From the NCBI GenBank assembly GCA_010909165.1, contig VJWM01000227.1, forward strand, positions 62,001 through 126,000: 64,000 nucleotides of DNA. The letters run 5' to 3'. The notes beneath the pieces are model-generated. The model worked only from the letters and a program-made list of their open reading frames with translations, was not told the DNA's origin and did not search any database. Source of the DNA: Anthoceros angustus (taxonomy: Eukaryota > Streptophyta > Anthocerotopsida > Anthocerotales > Anthocerotaceae). Positions 46,380 to 59,900 of this stretch are shown here, in pieces. Position numbers and translations under genes: made by a program. How positions within the stretch are numbered: position 1 is the first letter of the stretch; each line of letters starts with the position of its first letter.

Positions 46380-46787
46380 AGCCACCTCCTCGAGGTGCTG
46401 TTCTTTATTGATAGAGCAACACTTGAGTCTGGCTATCTACGCTCAACCAGCTACTGCCCTTGACTCAACGACAAACTCAATAGCTAAGCTCTCCACAACT
46501 CTCCCTCAATACAAAGTTTGCAGCGCAAACTTGTCTGCTCTCTCCTCGAGTGTCCTCAAAGTCCTTGTTGTAGCCCTTATATATCCCGCAGCTTGACCTC
46601 AACTAGGCAGCTGTTAACTTAGGGGATTCTTACAAACCACTCATCACTAAGAGTCCTCTCTAGGCAGCTCTTCATTAGTGGCTGTAGCAACATGAAGCAT
46701 ATAATACATGCATCTTCTTAACAGGGCAGCTACTTAATTAATTTTTTTTCCTTTTTTAACTTTTAACTTTTCTACTTTATTTTACCA
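46380..46787 (-). repeat. Second LTR in inverted orientation
   Basis: The reverse complement from 46787 reads tggtaaaataaagtag and then follows the order of the LTR at 45688: ctgttaagaagatgcatgt, ctacagccactaatga, cctagagaggactcttagtg, atatataagggct, gatagccagactcaagtgt, tcaataaa. It is diverged by scattered substitutions, so it is a different insertion (solo LTR or element end). Together the two form an inverted pair with a spacer of about 130 bp. Confidence 0.8.
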
Positions 46788-46894
46788 GTAGGGAGATTTC
46801 TATTTACAAGAGGACAAAGCCGGAGAGATATTTCACGTTCCATTGCAGCAGTCTTCCCACATAGAACCGTCGCTTAGGAACTGTTAGGCATTGA

Positions 46895-46903
46895 GACATG
46901 GAG
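46895..46903. repeat. Left target-site duplication of the MULE
   Basis: gacatggag immediately before the left TIR. The identical string is at 52406-52414 after the right TIR. Confidence 0.93.
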
Positions 46904-47017
46904 CGCAGGAGCTATTGGTACACACGAAGTAATGAGGCACATAACACGAGGCCGGCGCAAATGGTTTTGCCTTCGGCATCCCATATGTCATGGGGCCATG
47001 CCCACTCGCACCCACTG

Positions 47018-50000
47018 CGCATGTCCACACCATCCCGCACACGTTACCGTTGGATGCGAAGCCGCGCCTGTTTGGACGCCTGTTCCGCCAAACTCCGTCC
47101 CTAAGTTGTGCCAGGGCATAATTATCCCAGAAAACGAAACGGGCGGGCAAAACGCTTTGGTTTCAAAACACATGTTAATGAAAGCCTCGGACCTTCCCGC
47201 TCAATTACTTGAGTGTGTCACCAAGCTAGCAATGTGCGTTGCTGATCACGCTATGGGAAGTGGTATGATGGTCCTTGTAGGCGCTGCGATGGATTGATTA
47301 GGTGTGGGGGGCTTGTAGTTCATCTCGTCAGTAAAGTGTAAGTTTTCAGTTCCTCCGACTGATTCACGAGAGTTGTGATTGCTTCACAGAGATCATTTAA
47401 TTAGCCTAATCTCGGGGCCGGTTAAGCATTTTGACGTTGGGTGTTATGCTACCTCTGTAGATGGCAAGGTTTCCTTATGAGATCCAGACTCCACCGCCAG
47501 GCATTTTCAACAGAACTGGCTTGGAATGGCTGGACACCATACATGTAGTTCGTAAAATTGTAACAGAGGTGAAGACTGCTTACATTCCATGGGAAAGGGT
47601 TTCAGACTTCTTGACAGGTGAGGAGCAAAATCCAATTTTTCCAACCAGGCTTGTGAAACGCTGCACGCGGTCCAGGCGAGGCACGTAAGTATAATGTCCT
47701 GTCACCAACCACACCAAAACAATACATAAGGTATTGCTGTGCGTATGGTTCCAGATCTGACAACCGTCTCCAAAGTGATGCACCCTTGGTGGACATGACT
47801 AACAGGCCAAAGTCTGGACCTGGAAGTCGAAGGAGCAAGGTGGCTTGTGGGGAGAGCAGGAAAGTAGGTTGTGAGTTTGTGGTTGTTATTACTCAATTGG
47901 AGTTGTTTCAAGATATTGCTCAAATCCGTTTTGATCAGTGGCATCATGTGAATGCCTCGGTGACTTTTATGGATTGTTAGCGGATGCAGCCCCTCACGTG
48001 CTCTTGCTCCTTCTTTATCGAAGCAAGAGAGAATGGGTGAAGCACAAACTTTTGTGCAAAACCACTCCATACCATTTTATGTGATCACGAGCGATGTCTA
48101 TGTTAGGATGCAAGGGGATCCTAACTGCCTTACATAGAGATGATTTTCTCTTGCCTAAGGACATACGCAACTTGCGGTGAGTTGGATGCAAGGACTTGGA
48201 GACTCCATACCATTGATGAAGTCGGTGTCAAGCTATGGATTGACATCCACAGGATATTGTTTTCTTCCCACCACCGGTGCTTGATGGAGGGCACACATTT
48301 TACTTTAGGGTTTCAAACAAGATTCCGTGAGGAATGCATGCTTCATCGGGGCATCAATCCATCATTTCAATGGATGCCACATTCGCACCAACAAGTGGAA
48401 GGTTAGATTCTTTGCATTTCAAACACAAGATTGTGGGATTCGGCTTCCTAACTCGCCTCTTTATTTTCATTTCAATTGTTCACTTTGGTGTTCGATGATC
48501 ACCGCAATGGCATACCGGCTTTGGTAGTGACCAACACCCATCGCGCATGTCCACACCATCCACGCATTCTGGATGAAGCCGCCGCCCGTTTTGGACGCCC
48601 GTTCCGCCAAACTCCGTCCCTAAGTTGTGCGGGCATAATTATCCCAGGAAAACGAAACGGGCGGGCAAAACGCTTTGGTTTCAAACACATGTTAATGAAA
48701 GCCTCCGGACCTTCCCCGCTCAATTACTTGAGTGTGTCACACCAAGCTAGCAATGTGCGTTGCTGATCACGCTATGGGAAGTGGTATGATGGGCGGGGGC
48801 GTGAGTGTCTGGAAGTGCGATGGATTGATTAGGTGTGGGGCTTGTAGTTCATCTCGTAAAGTGTAAGTTTTCGCCTCCGACCGATTCACGAGAGTTGTGA
48901 TTGCTTCATAGAGATCATTTAATTAGCCTAATCTCGGGGCGGTTAAGCATTTTGACGTTGGGTGTTATGCTACCTCAGATGGCAAGGTTTCCTTATGAGA
49001 TCCAGACTCCACCGCCAGGCATTTTCAATAGAACTGGCTTGGAATGGCTGGACACCATACATGTAGTTCGTAAAATTGTAACAGAGGTGAAGACTGCTTA
49101 CATTCCATGGGAAAGGGTTTCAGACTTCTTGACAGGTGAGGAGCAAAATCCAATTTTTCCAACCAGGCTTGTGAAACGCTGCACGCGGTCCAGGGCAGAG
49201 GCACGTAAGTATAATGTCCTGTCACCAACCACACCAAAACAATACATAAGGTATTGCTGTGCGTATGGTTCCAGATCTGACAACCGTCTCCAAAGTGATG
49301 CACCCTTGGTGGACATGACTAACAGCCAAAGTCCGGACCGAAGTCGAAGGAGCAAGGTGGCTTGTGGGGAGAGCAGGAAGTAGGTTGTGAGTTTGTGGTT
49401 GTTATTACTCAATTGGAGTTGTTTCAAGATATTGCTCAAATCCGTTTTGATCGGTGGCATCATGTGAATGCCTCGGTGACTTTTATGGATTGTTAGCGGC
49501 CCTCCCTTATGCTCTTGCTCCTTCTTTATCGAAGCAAGAGAGAATGGGTGAAGCACAAACTTTTGTGCAAAACCACTCCATACCATTTTATGTGATCACG
49601 AACGATGTCTATGTTAGGATGCAAGGGGATCCTAACGCCTTATAGAGATGATTTTCTCTTGCCTAAGGACATACGCAACTTGCGGTGAGTTGGATGCAAG
49701 GACTTGGAGACTCCATACCATTGATGAAGTCGGTGTCAAGCTATGGATTGACATCCACAGGATATTGTTTTCTTCCCACCACCTGGTGCTTCGATGGAGG
49801 GCACACATTTTACTTTAGGGTTTCAAACAAGATTCCAGGAGGAATGCATGCTTCACTGGGGGCATCAATCCATCATTTCAATGGATGCCACATTCGGCAC
49901 CAACAAGTGGAAGGTTAGATTCTTTGCATTTCAAACACAAGATTGTGGGATTGGCTTCCTAACTCGCTCTCTTTATTTTCATTTCAATTGTTCACTTCTT

Positions 50001-50040
50001 TGGTGTTCGATGATCACCGCAATGGCATACCGATGCTTTG
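47018..50040 (+). repeat. 1.52-kb tandem duplication inside the MULE
   Basis: 47018-48535 is repeated from 48536 onward (47018 matches 48536). The unit starts inside the left TIR (gcgcatgtccacaccatcc) and ends inside the transposase gene. The first copy breaks at ggtagtgacc|aacaccc, where the second copy continues ggtagtgaccgatcaatc. The copies differ by small indels and some substitutions (e.g. caacagaactgg versus caatagaactgg). Confidence 0.9.
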
Positions 50041-51544
50041 GTAGTGACCGATCAATCTCGCAGAACACATGGCCATGTGGTTAACGGCTTTGCAAAGGAA
50101 ATTGCAGTCACTACGTTAGATTGGCATCCTACGGCTTTCCTTGTCGATGATGCGGAGATAAAAGCAATTCGGCAAGTATTTGGCAGCACAACTCTTGTGT
50201 TCCTCTGTCTATGGCATGTACTGGCGGCGTGGTTGCGGCTCTTGAAGAAAGTCAAGTCCGCAAGTAGCAGGCAGCCATGATGAAGGCCTTGGGAAATGTT
50301 ATGTACATGGACATGGACTCAAGGAATGATCTAGCATCAGCCCGATGAAGCTTCAAGAGTTTTACGAGGTGTATGGTGCCTCGGAAGCCAGAGTTTTGTG
50401 CATTATTTTCAGCGTGGGGGGATGTCATGGACATGTGGATAAAGGCAGTAAGGACTATACCTCATGCAGGCCAAGACTGCAACTCTTCGATCGAAGCTTA
50501 TCATCGTCACCTTAAGTACCGTTGTCTCCTCACAAAGAAGAATCTTCGTAGCAGACGACTCGACTGGCTTTTACATATCCTGACGGACGAAGTGAACAGA
50601 CATTTTTGGTACCAAAGACAATGTAAGCGGAGTGGCATCATTAGGAATAATAAGCAAGAACAGGTTGTCAGAAGTGCACTGAACAAAGCATTGGAAATCC
50701 CAGAGTCCGATGTATCCCTACCTTGTACTGGGCAACCATATGCTATCGTGAGGAGCGGGAATGCAAAGAAGGACAAGGCTTATCATGTGTTTAACGCCGG
50801 CTCTCCTTGGGGCAGCTGCACATGCAAGATTTCATCTACAGGGTTTCTTTGTAAGCGATGCTCTTGCAGGAAGTAGTGCCCACAGAAACCCTTGTGGGTA
50901 TATATGCATCAGTGGCTACTTCACAAGAATCGTATAGACAAGCACCTCTATTTTCTGCCGGGGAGGCTGAACTTTGTGGTAGTGTTCGAAACGAGCTGAC
51001 AATTGTGCATCATCCTTTGTCACAAGCTGTGGGTGCTGGAACAAACCGGATTACGAGAGCTCCTGTCCCCCGCCAAATGAACTTAGCAACTGTTTGGGAA
51101 AACATATCAAGTTTAGTGCAGAGGAAACCTGGCATTGAGGCCCATGCAGTTGCACTGATACAGGGTGTGTTCCGGCAGTTAGAGGGTGTGGCTGCAGAAG
51201 CTGAGGAGAATAGTCTAATGCAGATTCCATACCTCTTGCCAATAGGCGAAGCGTCCGACAATAGCTTGAAGAGGAAGAAACCGTTTTGGGAAAACAGTCT
51301 ATCATGGAAACTGCCTCCGAAGGCAAAGCGCCCTACATTTGCTGAACAAGCTGCAGGAAGGCTGCCATCAGTGAATCGATTATGTAGAAATGCCGATCCT
51401 TGCCGATTGTGCAAAGGCTGGCCACGTTTTTCTCTTTGCTCACTCACCTGCAAACGCATTGTCGCAATCCATCTTACAACCAGAACTCCGTTGTTTGGGG
51501 TCCAAAACACAATACAGACATATCATTCTGTAACCCCTGCATAG
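48979..51544 (+). pseudogene. MULE/FAR1-type transposase gene, frame-broken
   Basis: Starts at ATG 48979 (MARFPYEIQTPPPGIFNRTG; an incomplete copy starts at 47461). In order: an N-terminal region with TRLVKRCTRS and YIRYCCAYGSRSDNR (zinc-binding-like cysteines); a middle MULE domain (VFDDHRNGIP, then GHVVNGFAKEIAV, DWHPTAFLVDDAEIKAIRQV, VFLCLWHVL); GQDCNSSIEAYHRHLKYR; and a SWIM-type zinc finger WGSCTCKISSTGFLCKR. A one-base frame change at about 50855 links to a C-terminal region (50858-51544) ending in CRLCKG. Other frame changes occur near 49380-49500, 49640-50030 and 50280-50350. Transposase for the flanking TIRs; the order of domains is that of autonomous MULEs. Confidence 0.85.
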
Positions 51545-52184
51545 ACCTTCCATTCAAGATATTGGGCACAGAAATCCGTGAACTGTGCATGCAAAATCAG
51601 CAAAACCTCCTGCTGCATTCTCGTTCTTGTGCATCCGTTTTTCAATGATACCGCAAGCATTTGGATGCCAAACCAAAGTACAGACATATCATTCTGTAGC
51701 CCGTGCAGAGGGCTTCGATTCGAGATATTGGCCAGGGCATTCTGCAAATAGTGCATGAAGCGATCTGGAAGAAACGTTCTGTTGCAATCTTGTTGTTATG
51801 CATCCGTTTTCCACCCATTCTTGGGGAGTTTGATGCCCGTTTTCGGCGAGACAAACCCTGAAAGATTCGCTTTCAAGTGAGCTGTGAAACTAGACACCAA
51901 ACATCAGCCAAGAATTTGACGGAGCAAGCTTTCTCCCCAAAGGGTTAAGGCTGCGTGAATGCGTGGAAAGGCTGCGTGAATGCACAACCATACACTACCA
52001 TTGTGCAGGCGCTGCAAACTGGATCACACTGCCATTGTGCACGAAACCTCCTTTCTGTCTCAATCCCGGGCCCCTTGAGTCCGTCGGCTGGAGGCGGGCA
52101 CAAGCGGCACCCAAGCACTGAAATGGATAGCAAGTAAGGGTCTTTCATGTCTCGAAACAAAACTAATCCCCCTGGCATAAGTGT
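51545..52184. other. MULE internal non-coding part
   Basis: Two similar stretches (acagacatatcattctgtaa at about 51506 and acagacatatcattctgtag at about 51680) form a short direct repeat of about 170-bp period. No gene is recognised. Confidence 0.5.
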
Positions 52185-52414
52185 ACCCTGGCACAACATA
52201 GAGACGGCATGTAAGGGAGCGGGCGTCCAAACGGGCGCGGCACAGCTGTTGCCGTCCAACGGTAACGTGTGCGGGATGGTGTGGACATGCGCAGTGGGTG
52301 CGAGTGGGCATGGCCCCATGACATATGGGATGCCGAAGGCAAAACCATTTGCGCCGGCCTCGTGTTATGTGCCTCGTTACTTCGTGTGTACCAATAGCTC
52401 CTGCGGACATGGAG

Positions 52415-53910
52415 AGTTTCTGAGCGTATTCAATGCTGGTCCCACACCTCTGTAGAATGGGCCCAGGAGTAGAATACGTATTTCTTGTTGTGCGCTCGTA
52501 CGTTGAGTTTCGTGCAGCCGCCAGCAACTCAATGTGCTACTCTCTCGTTGTGCCATGTGTGTGCCGGCTTCCGGCTGCTGGCTGACGGACAGATTTGCAA
52601 AGCCTGCCACTTCACGCTTTTTGTTGCGATTCCCAATTGATTGTGTTTGACGTAAGGAGTCGGGTCACTTTGGGTGCTTGACGCAGGGGGTCGGGTCACT
52701 TTGTGTGCTTGACGAAGGGAGTCGGATCACTTTTCATTGCAAGTTTTTGTCACTGAACACCTGTCACAGCTGCTGTGTTTGAAACTCTGCTGACAAACGA
52801 AACGCTGTTGTGAAAACATCTGTCTTGGGAAATCAGATACGAACCAAGGTTGCTGTTGCCTTTTGTCAAAGTCCTACACGAGGCATGCTGTAGTGAGACG
52901 TCCAGTCTTTCCCTATCCGCTTCTTTACACGTGTGGCTACTAACTTAGGGGCCTGCTGAGCACCTCCTGATATGTACATAGACGCTGCACATCATTCAAT
53001 AGAACCGAAGGAAAAAAAGATGGTAGTTTCCGGCAGCTGAAATGAATGCGTTCTTCCCAAGATGGGGCAAGCAGGAGCCTGGAGGCTTCCGCGGTACATC
53101 ACATCACATCACCTTGTCTACAGCTTTGATATTGGACTGTGTAGGCAGTCACAATCGTGAAGCTTACTGGACTCTGCTGCGTTACCTGTCTTTGCAAGTT
53201 GTATACTCTGGAGAACATAATTGCTGGAATTTGACAGTGCGGATACAACCTATCATTCGGTGACATCAGCAGCTTGGTGAGTAATCATTCGTACCTCACC
53301 TCATCACCTCACCTTGACAGTCAAGAGAGACGATTCACCTGAATCTTGGTTTCAAAGGGTTACCCTTCTGTGGTCCCAAAGCATGACATGTGCGAGCTAA
53401 AGTGCCAGATGGTTGGCGAGAAAGACTTTGCTGTACCTTGGCAGTCAAGACACATGGCTCACTGGACCTTTGGTTCTCATCGGTTTACCCTTGGTGATCC
53501 GAGACATGCTTTGAGTTGAAGAGCCAGAGGATTGGCGAAGAAGACTTTGATGAAGATTTTGAGTGGATGACTTCCCTGTACCATACGAGCGTGAGAAGCT
53601 GATTCTACGTAAGAGACAGACACGTAACCCACACAAGCAGCAAATGCCTGACTGACACCTTTTGAGGGCTCACCTACACCACAAGTGGCGGACATTAATC
53701 ATATAACGTTTTATGCTTACCGTCCTCAACCTTGTGCTTTACTTCCTTTATGAAACACGTCCTCTAAACTCTCTATGTAAAGACAATGACTGGACTGGTA
53801 TGTTCGAAAACAATGCATTGCAGAAAGTGTACCCCACCCAGCACCAGTGCTCATCTGTGGTGATGTTACGTTAGAAACTTATCACACCAGAAGGTCCCAA
53901 CTAGTTAGTG
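52415..53910. other. Intergenic stretch with two small repeat areas
   Basis: 52647, 52678 and 52709 start a 31-bp tandem repeat with the core agtcgggtcacttt. About 53310-53430 and 53437-53555 form a degenerate direct duplication (cttg.cagtcaaga, ggtt.accctt, cgagaaagactttg). No gene is recognised. Confidence 0.5.
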
Positions 53911-56900
53911 TTATGTCTTGACATTTGCATGCTTATGGAAAGGCCAAAGGTTAACAAGGCGCTCCAGAACTCCTCCACCTTTCATAAACAAGCCTGAAAA
54001 TCCTTGCGGTGTTGTGGCTGGGGGGAAGTCCTCTGCTGGCATTGCAAATGGGCGAATCAGCCTCTCCATCCTGTCCAGTGACATGTACGACCCTTCCTCC
54101 TGAAGTGTTTCAGACGGAAGGACGGGTAGAGTATGATCACGATTCAGTGGCGAAGCCTGTGACATCACGCGCTGTTAATGCAAAGCACTGGATCTCACGT
54201 CACCGTCCTGGCCCAACAAAACATTCAGGCAACAGATGATATGAATCTGTCAACTCTTCATAATGTGCAACAACAAATTACCTCGAGTGGACTCAAAGCT
54301 GCCCCAGGACTAAACATAAGCTCAATACGGAACCTTCTTGGATCTTCCAGTGAAACCTGAATTTAAACGACACAAACCCATGGTTGTTCACACACGTTGA
54401 AGGCATCCAGCATACACAATCAAACAGGAGATGGGGTACCATGATGAGGGGCTTCTACCTCTGTATTTTCATACATTCGAAGGACTATGTGTGTCAAGTA
54501 ATCCAGCTCCTTAGTCTGGAAGATTCTCAGTAGAGCATCATTGGAAAAAAGCCCTGCTTCCCCTTGAAATGAATCATCCAGGTAGCAATATCGAAGGACA
54601 TTGATCAATGAATGAATGTGTGATTCCTGCATTTTACAAGCAAATCAATATACCACATACAGAAACTGCATAACTCACAATTTCCACCCCCAAGCAAGCG
54701 GGAAGAGACTTACGGATGTGAAATAGAGGCGTGTACGCACGTGCCTCTCTGGGGTCCTCACGTTAGCATACCTAATTCACATGACGTGTACTAATTTAGT
54801 GGGTTTCTCAAGCAAAAACAGCTGCTTTTCACTATTTTGAGATGAAAACCATAAGCTCCTTATGACTGACTTGTACACCATTGCTCCATAACAGGTAATA
54901 CCCACGAGATCAGCACACTTACTTGGGATCTAGACGATATTGTGTTTCTTTGTCATCATCGTCATCTGGGTCCAAAGACTTCTCGCTTGAGCTCGACCTC
55001 CGGGACGTTTCTGTCTTCATCTTGCCATTGGCTTTCTCATATGACCGACAAGTGAAATCATCAAGACTAGCTCTTGAAGTCCTTGAAGGTGACGGTGCCT
55101 TTGAGGCATCAGGAGTGCTCCTCAGCCCTGCTACGCTAATAGCCTCCTCTCTTGTATTGCGCAGGTCTATCATTATTTTCCCAAGCAATCGTCGTGCAAT
55201 CTGCGCATAGTGGCAGGAAGACCGTGTCAGTCTGGGAGGGCCATATTATATATTTGCTTGTGACATGAAAGGCTATACCTTGGACCCAATCTTCAATTTG
55301 TGTTTCGGATTTATCCCATACTCATTCGGAATAACGCCATCCGCAAGAGCCTGTACAACGTGCGTTAACAAGTCGCACAAGCCAACTAGGACTTAACCAT
55401 GGGTCCATCATGGAAAAACGTTTGTAATTTTAGAACATGGTCAAGTCGTATTACCTTAGCTACTTTGTAAAGCTCATCCAGTCCATCAAGATCAAGATGT
55501 GCATTGTGGAGAAGGTCATACCTACACCAAGTGAAGTGGCGAAACCCGTTGGCAAGCCTATCAAGAAACCCAAAATCGCAGCTACTGCATGGAACCTAAC
55601 ACTCCCCCTAGCAAAGCAAACCTGCTGCTTACTTTGCAGAATCGTAGATGTCAGGAACTTTGCTGATATCAAATCGCCTGCAATACTGTATCCCGTCAGC
55701 ACCCGGCAAAAGAAGAAAAAGAAACCTCAAAAAGTGGATATTCTACATTCTGAGAAAGTAGTACATATCCCTCCTCAGAATGTAGATCATCCGCCACAAG
55801 CAATTGTGAGCAGCATAGTCCACGCCATGCTTGGAAAGAGAGAAACCCCTCGTTAGGACAGTGATGTGGAAACGCACCCTTTACGTTCATTGAAAATGTC
55901 ACGCTCCAGCTTTTTCCACCGAGCATACATCAGCAAGAAGCCCTCACTACCACACGGGAGACCAGCTTCAATGCGGTCAACGTCCATGTTTGTTTTACCA
56001 AGTGCACGTGCTTGATCATAAGGTGGGAGTTCCTCATCTAAGGAGGACTCAGCAAGCCGTTCTTCTTCTGCTTTACAAAGAATCTTGACCTGTGCTGTAA
56101 CTCTTTGAGTAAGATCAACCTGCCATCAAGCAATAGATACTGTTTGTTTAGCGAATTAGACAAGAGATCTTGGAGTACATGCAAAGCAGGCATACGAACT
56201 GAGACAGTTGGTCTTTGTACAAACCACGTCATGACGCCTCAATTTCAAGTACACATCGCAGCTTGCTTACCAGGTCCTTCATAAGCTGCAAAGAGTTGGC
56301 TGGTAAACCCCCACCATCAACCATCCACGGGTAGTCCGAGTTTGATGCAGGTGATGACTGGTCTTCATCCGTAATGATATCATAGAGTCTGGCCTGCATG
56401 AGTTCAGACAGCGTCATTGCTACTGGAAGTTTCACAGCTATCCAGGTACACAAAACCTTCAAGTCTGGCTGATCTATCGGTCTTCGGCGTACCTTAGCTT
56501 CTTCCATCTCGATGCTTGCAGTGTCAAGACCATCAAGCATAGGTGAATCTTTGCTCACAAGAGAGACCTGAGAAGAAACCAATTTCCACTTGTCTACCCT
56601 CAAATGAAAATGAGAGACCAGCTGAGGTAAACATAGTGCTCTTCCTACCAGGATGGGTGTCAACTGTCCCTCTAGATCAAGCAGACCTTTCGCAAACGCA
56701 GCTGCTGACATCTGTTTAAAGCAGGTATAATCAGATACTGGTTCAGGATCACAGGACATCCAATAATCTGAAGATTTGAACTTTCTGATGGCAAGGCCAA
56801 GCAGCATGAGGGAACCTCCAAACGACACAAGCAACAGACAAATGACAGAGAAGTCCATGACGCACTTGAACTCGTCCCTCGTCTGAACTGTAGATCTTCA

Positions 56901-59900
56901 AATCATGCCTGTAAGTGCTATGCAGCCTAAGCAAACCTGTCCCTTCCCCTGCAGACGCAGTTTTTACATGCCTTAGGTAGGCAGCATAAAGTAGCATACA
57001 TGGACAAGCATTCAACTTCTTGAAGCATAAACTCCTCACCTGGATACATGATATTCCTGAAGGAGCGCCCTAGTTCCTCAGCCTAGATGATCAGAGCATT
57101 ACAGCATTTAAACCACAGCTTAATTGCAGCTAAGACAGAAATAGATCAGATTCGTTACCATTCAACACTGCCAGATGTTCACCTGCTTTCGACCGGCGTG
57201 CGTAAGAACCCCACCATATTTGAGCACCATCAACGCTTCCGATGGCTTTTCCTTATCAAATTCCTCATCATCCTCATCTGATGAGGATAAAGTTGTCCAC
57301 TTTTGTGGCTTTAACTGAACCTTACGGTAAATCCCCGAAAAATGGCCTCCCTGGTCAGACACAACAATCATGCTGCTTTATCTCCACAGAAATGAACCAT
57401 GACCGAACAAGATGCAACATGTGCAAAATCGAGCACATATTTGAAGAGCACAGAAGATTCACAGTACCTCTTCCAGGACAGCTTTAACATGTCGGAGTTT
57501 CTCTGCATGTTCCAAATCTTCAGCCTCACTATCACTTTCCTTACCTGACCTGCAGTCATGTGATGCTCTCCATCAGACACTTGCCAAACAATAAAATCAT
57601 AAATTCTGTAGCTTTTATTTGGCTTTAAACCTGGCACGAGGCACTAGAGCACGTGTTGCATCAAGCAGATCCTGAAGCTGCACTGCACTCTTTAACTTGG
57701 CCTGCCAAAAGCAAAAGCACAGCAAAAGGTTTACAGGTGAGAGTGACAGAGGAAAGGAATTTCCTCTGGAGTGAGCACACGCATCATGCACAGCACCCAA
57801 TTATACATTGAAACACGGGAGGAATACCTCAGATCTTGGTCTATTGCTGTTGTACTTAAGCATTAGATCCAACAACCGGTCTTGCGTGACTTTCATTTTC
57901 ACCTTCTGCTTTGGTGTACGGTCCCCACTGAACCCATGAATGAAGGGGTCAGCGCTGCAGCATGAAGAGCAACAGAGGATACAAGAAGACCCTTAGAAGC
58001 ACTTACTGTCGGAGGACTGCAATAACACAACGAAGCTCTTCCGACTGTCCAAAAGTGCCTCCTGTTAAAATAGTGCTGCCCTGCCTAGAGATTTCGCTAG
58101 TTCTTTCTGGCTCAATGTGCCATGGCAGGCTGGGAAGTGTGGAAGACAGATGAGGGGCCTTGGCTTCAAGAAACATAGTCCTGAGTACACATGCTGCATC
58201 ATCGTAATACCTGCCAGTCTCGGAAGTCAGGAAACAATTTGACACCCCACAATTATGAGGACATCTCATTGCTATGCGCCATGTGAATACCCAGTACATT
58301 CAAATGGTGCATATGGCAAGCAGACAGAACACACAACTCACTTGTACGAATTCTTGACAAAGCTCCATCCATTCACGTCACAAACATAAGATCTCCCTTG
58401 AGACCGCAAAAGGTCAAATCCACAGACCTGAGAGGAAATAAAAATATCATCAGCTGCAAGCGAAACTTTCAAGGCCATCATGGTACTCGATGCACAGATC
58501 CCCAAAAGATATTGAGAGGCTGAGGCGTGCGAGTTTGGATCTCTACCAGGCTCAAGTGTAATCAACAAATATGTAATATCCACTCTGGAAAACAGGACAA
58601 ATAATCGTGCCAGGAAGCATGAAAAATAAACTCACCGCTTGGCCAAATGCTACAACGACATCTCGAGCCATTTGCTTCTCTGCTGGTGTTAACAAGACTG
58701 GATACCTCACCTGTGCAAATATACTTCAATCCACTTGACCGTTGTGGAAGGAAAACTGCAGCAGCAACAGTCTGATGAAAGTTGTGTCCCATACCTCCTT
58801 GCCATCTGCACTTCTCATGACAACACCATCAACCACAGGGGACTTCCGTGCCTCAGCATGGGCATATTCTGGACCAACTGTGTAGACCTGCAAGCAACAC
58901 AAGATGTCTCAATCAGAGTGTTTTAACCCTAAATAGCTTTTAACATGACCTCTGAAATCAGTTAGAGAGTTGTGACACACATGATAAGATGGATGAATGT
59001 CGTTCATGTTATGACACATTTGAAGGCTACCTTGACATCGGTACCTCCAGTAGTAAGAAACTCTTCATAAATATAGGACCCTCCTCTCCGAACTCTCCTT
59101 GTGTCAGGGTAAAACTGCTTGAGTTCTACCACCTGTATTCACAGGAAGGAAAGGTAGCAGAGGGGAAACAAGTACAAGTAAGAGATGTTGTTCATGAACC
59201 CAGATGATGATCCAAGTCCCATGATAAACGTCCTTGGCTCCATTTTCTGTCGGAGGACTGCAATAACACAACGAAGCTCTTCCGACTGTCCAAAGTGCCT
59301 CCTGTTAAAATAGTGCTGCCCTGCCTAGAGATTTCGCTAGTTCTTTCTGGCTCAATGTGCCATGGCAGGCTGGGAAGTGTGGAAGACAGATGAGGGGCCT
59401 TGGCTTCAAGAAACATAGTCCTGAGTACACATGCTGCATCATCGTAATACCTGCCAGTCTCGGAAGTCAGGAAACAATTTGACACCCCACAATTATGAGG
59501 ACATCTCATTGCTATGCGCCATGTGAATACCCAGTACATTCAAATGGTGCATATGGCAAGCAGACAGAACACACAACTCACTTGTACGAATTCTTGACAA
59601 AAGCTCCATCCATTCACGTCACAAACATAAGATCTCCCTTGAGACCGCAAAAGGTCAAATCCACAGACCTGAGAGGAAATAAAAATATCATCAGCTGCAA
59701 GCGAAACTTTCAAGGCCATCATGGTACTCGATGCACAGATCCCCAAAAGATATTGAGAGGCTGAGGCGTGCGAGTTTGGATCTCTACCAGGCTCAAGTGT
59801 AATCAACAAATATGTAATATCCACTCTGGAAAACAGGACAAATAATCGTGCCAGGAAGCATGAAAAATAAACTCACCGCTTGGCCAAATGCTACAACGAC

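Larger units (their letters stand above)
46904..52405 (+). mobile_element. Complete Mutator-like element (MULE) with long TIRs and 9-bp TSD
   Basis: 5502 bp. Both ends start cgcaggagctattggtacac, and the inverted repeats match with very few changes for about 170 bp, then more loosely to about 220 bp (46904-47125 and 52185-52405). The target-site duplication gacatggag flanks it at 46895-46903 and 52406-52414. Inside is a MURA/FAR1-type transposase region, partly duplicated in tandem. Nine-bp duplication, long TIRs and this transposase together identify a MULE. The transposase frame is broken several times, so it is probably no longer autonomous. Confidence 0.93.
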
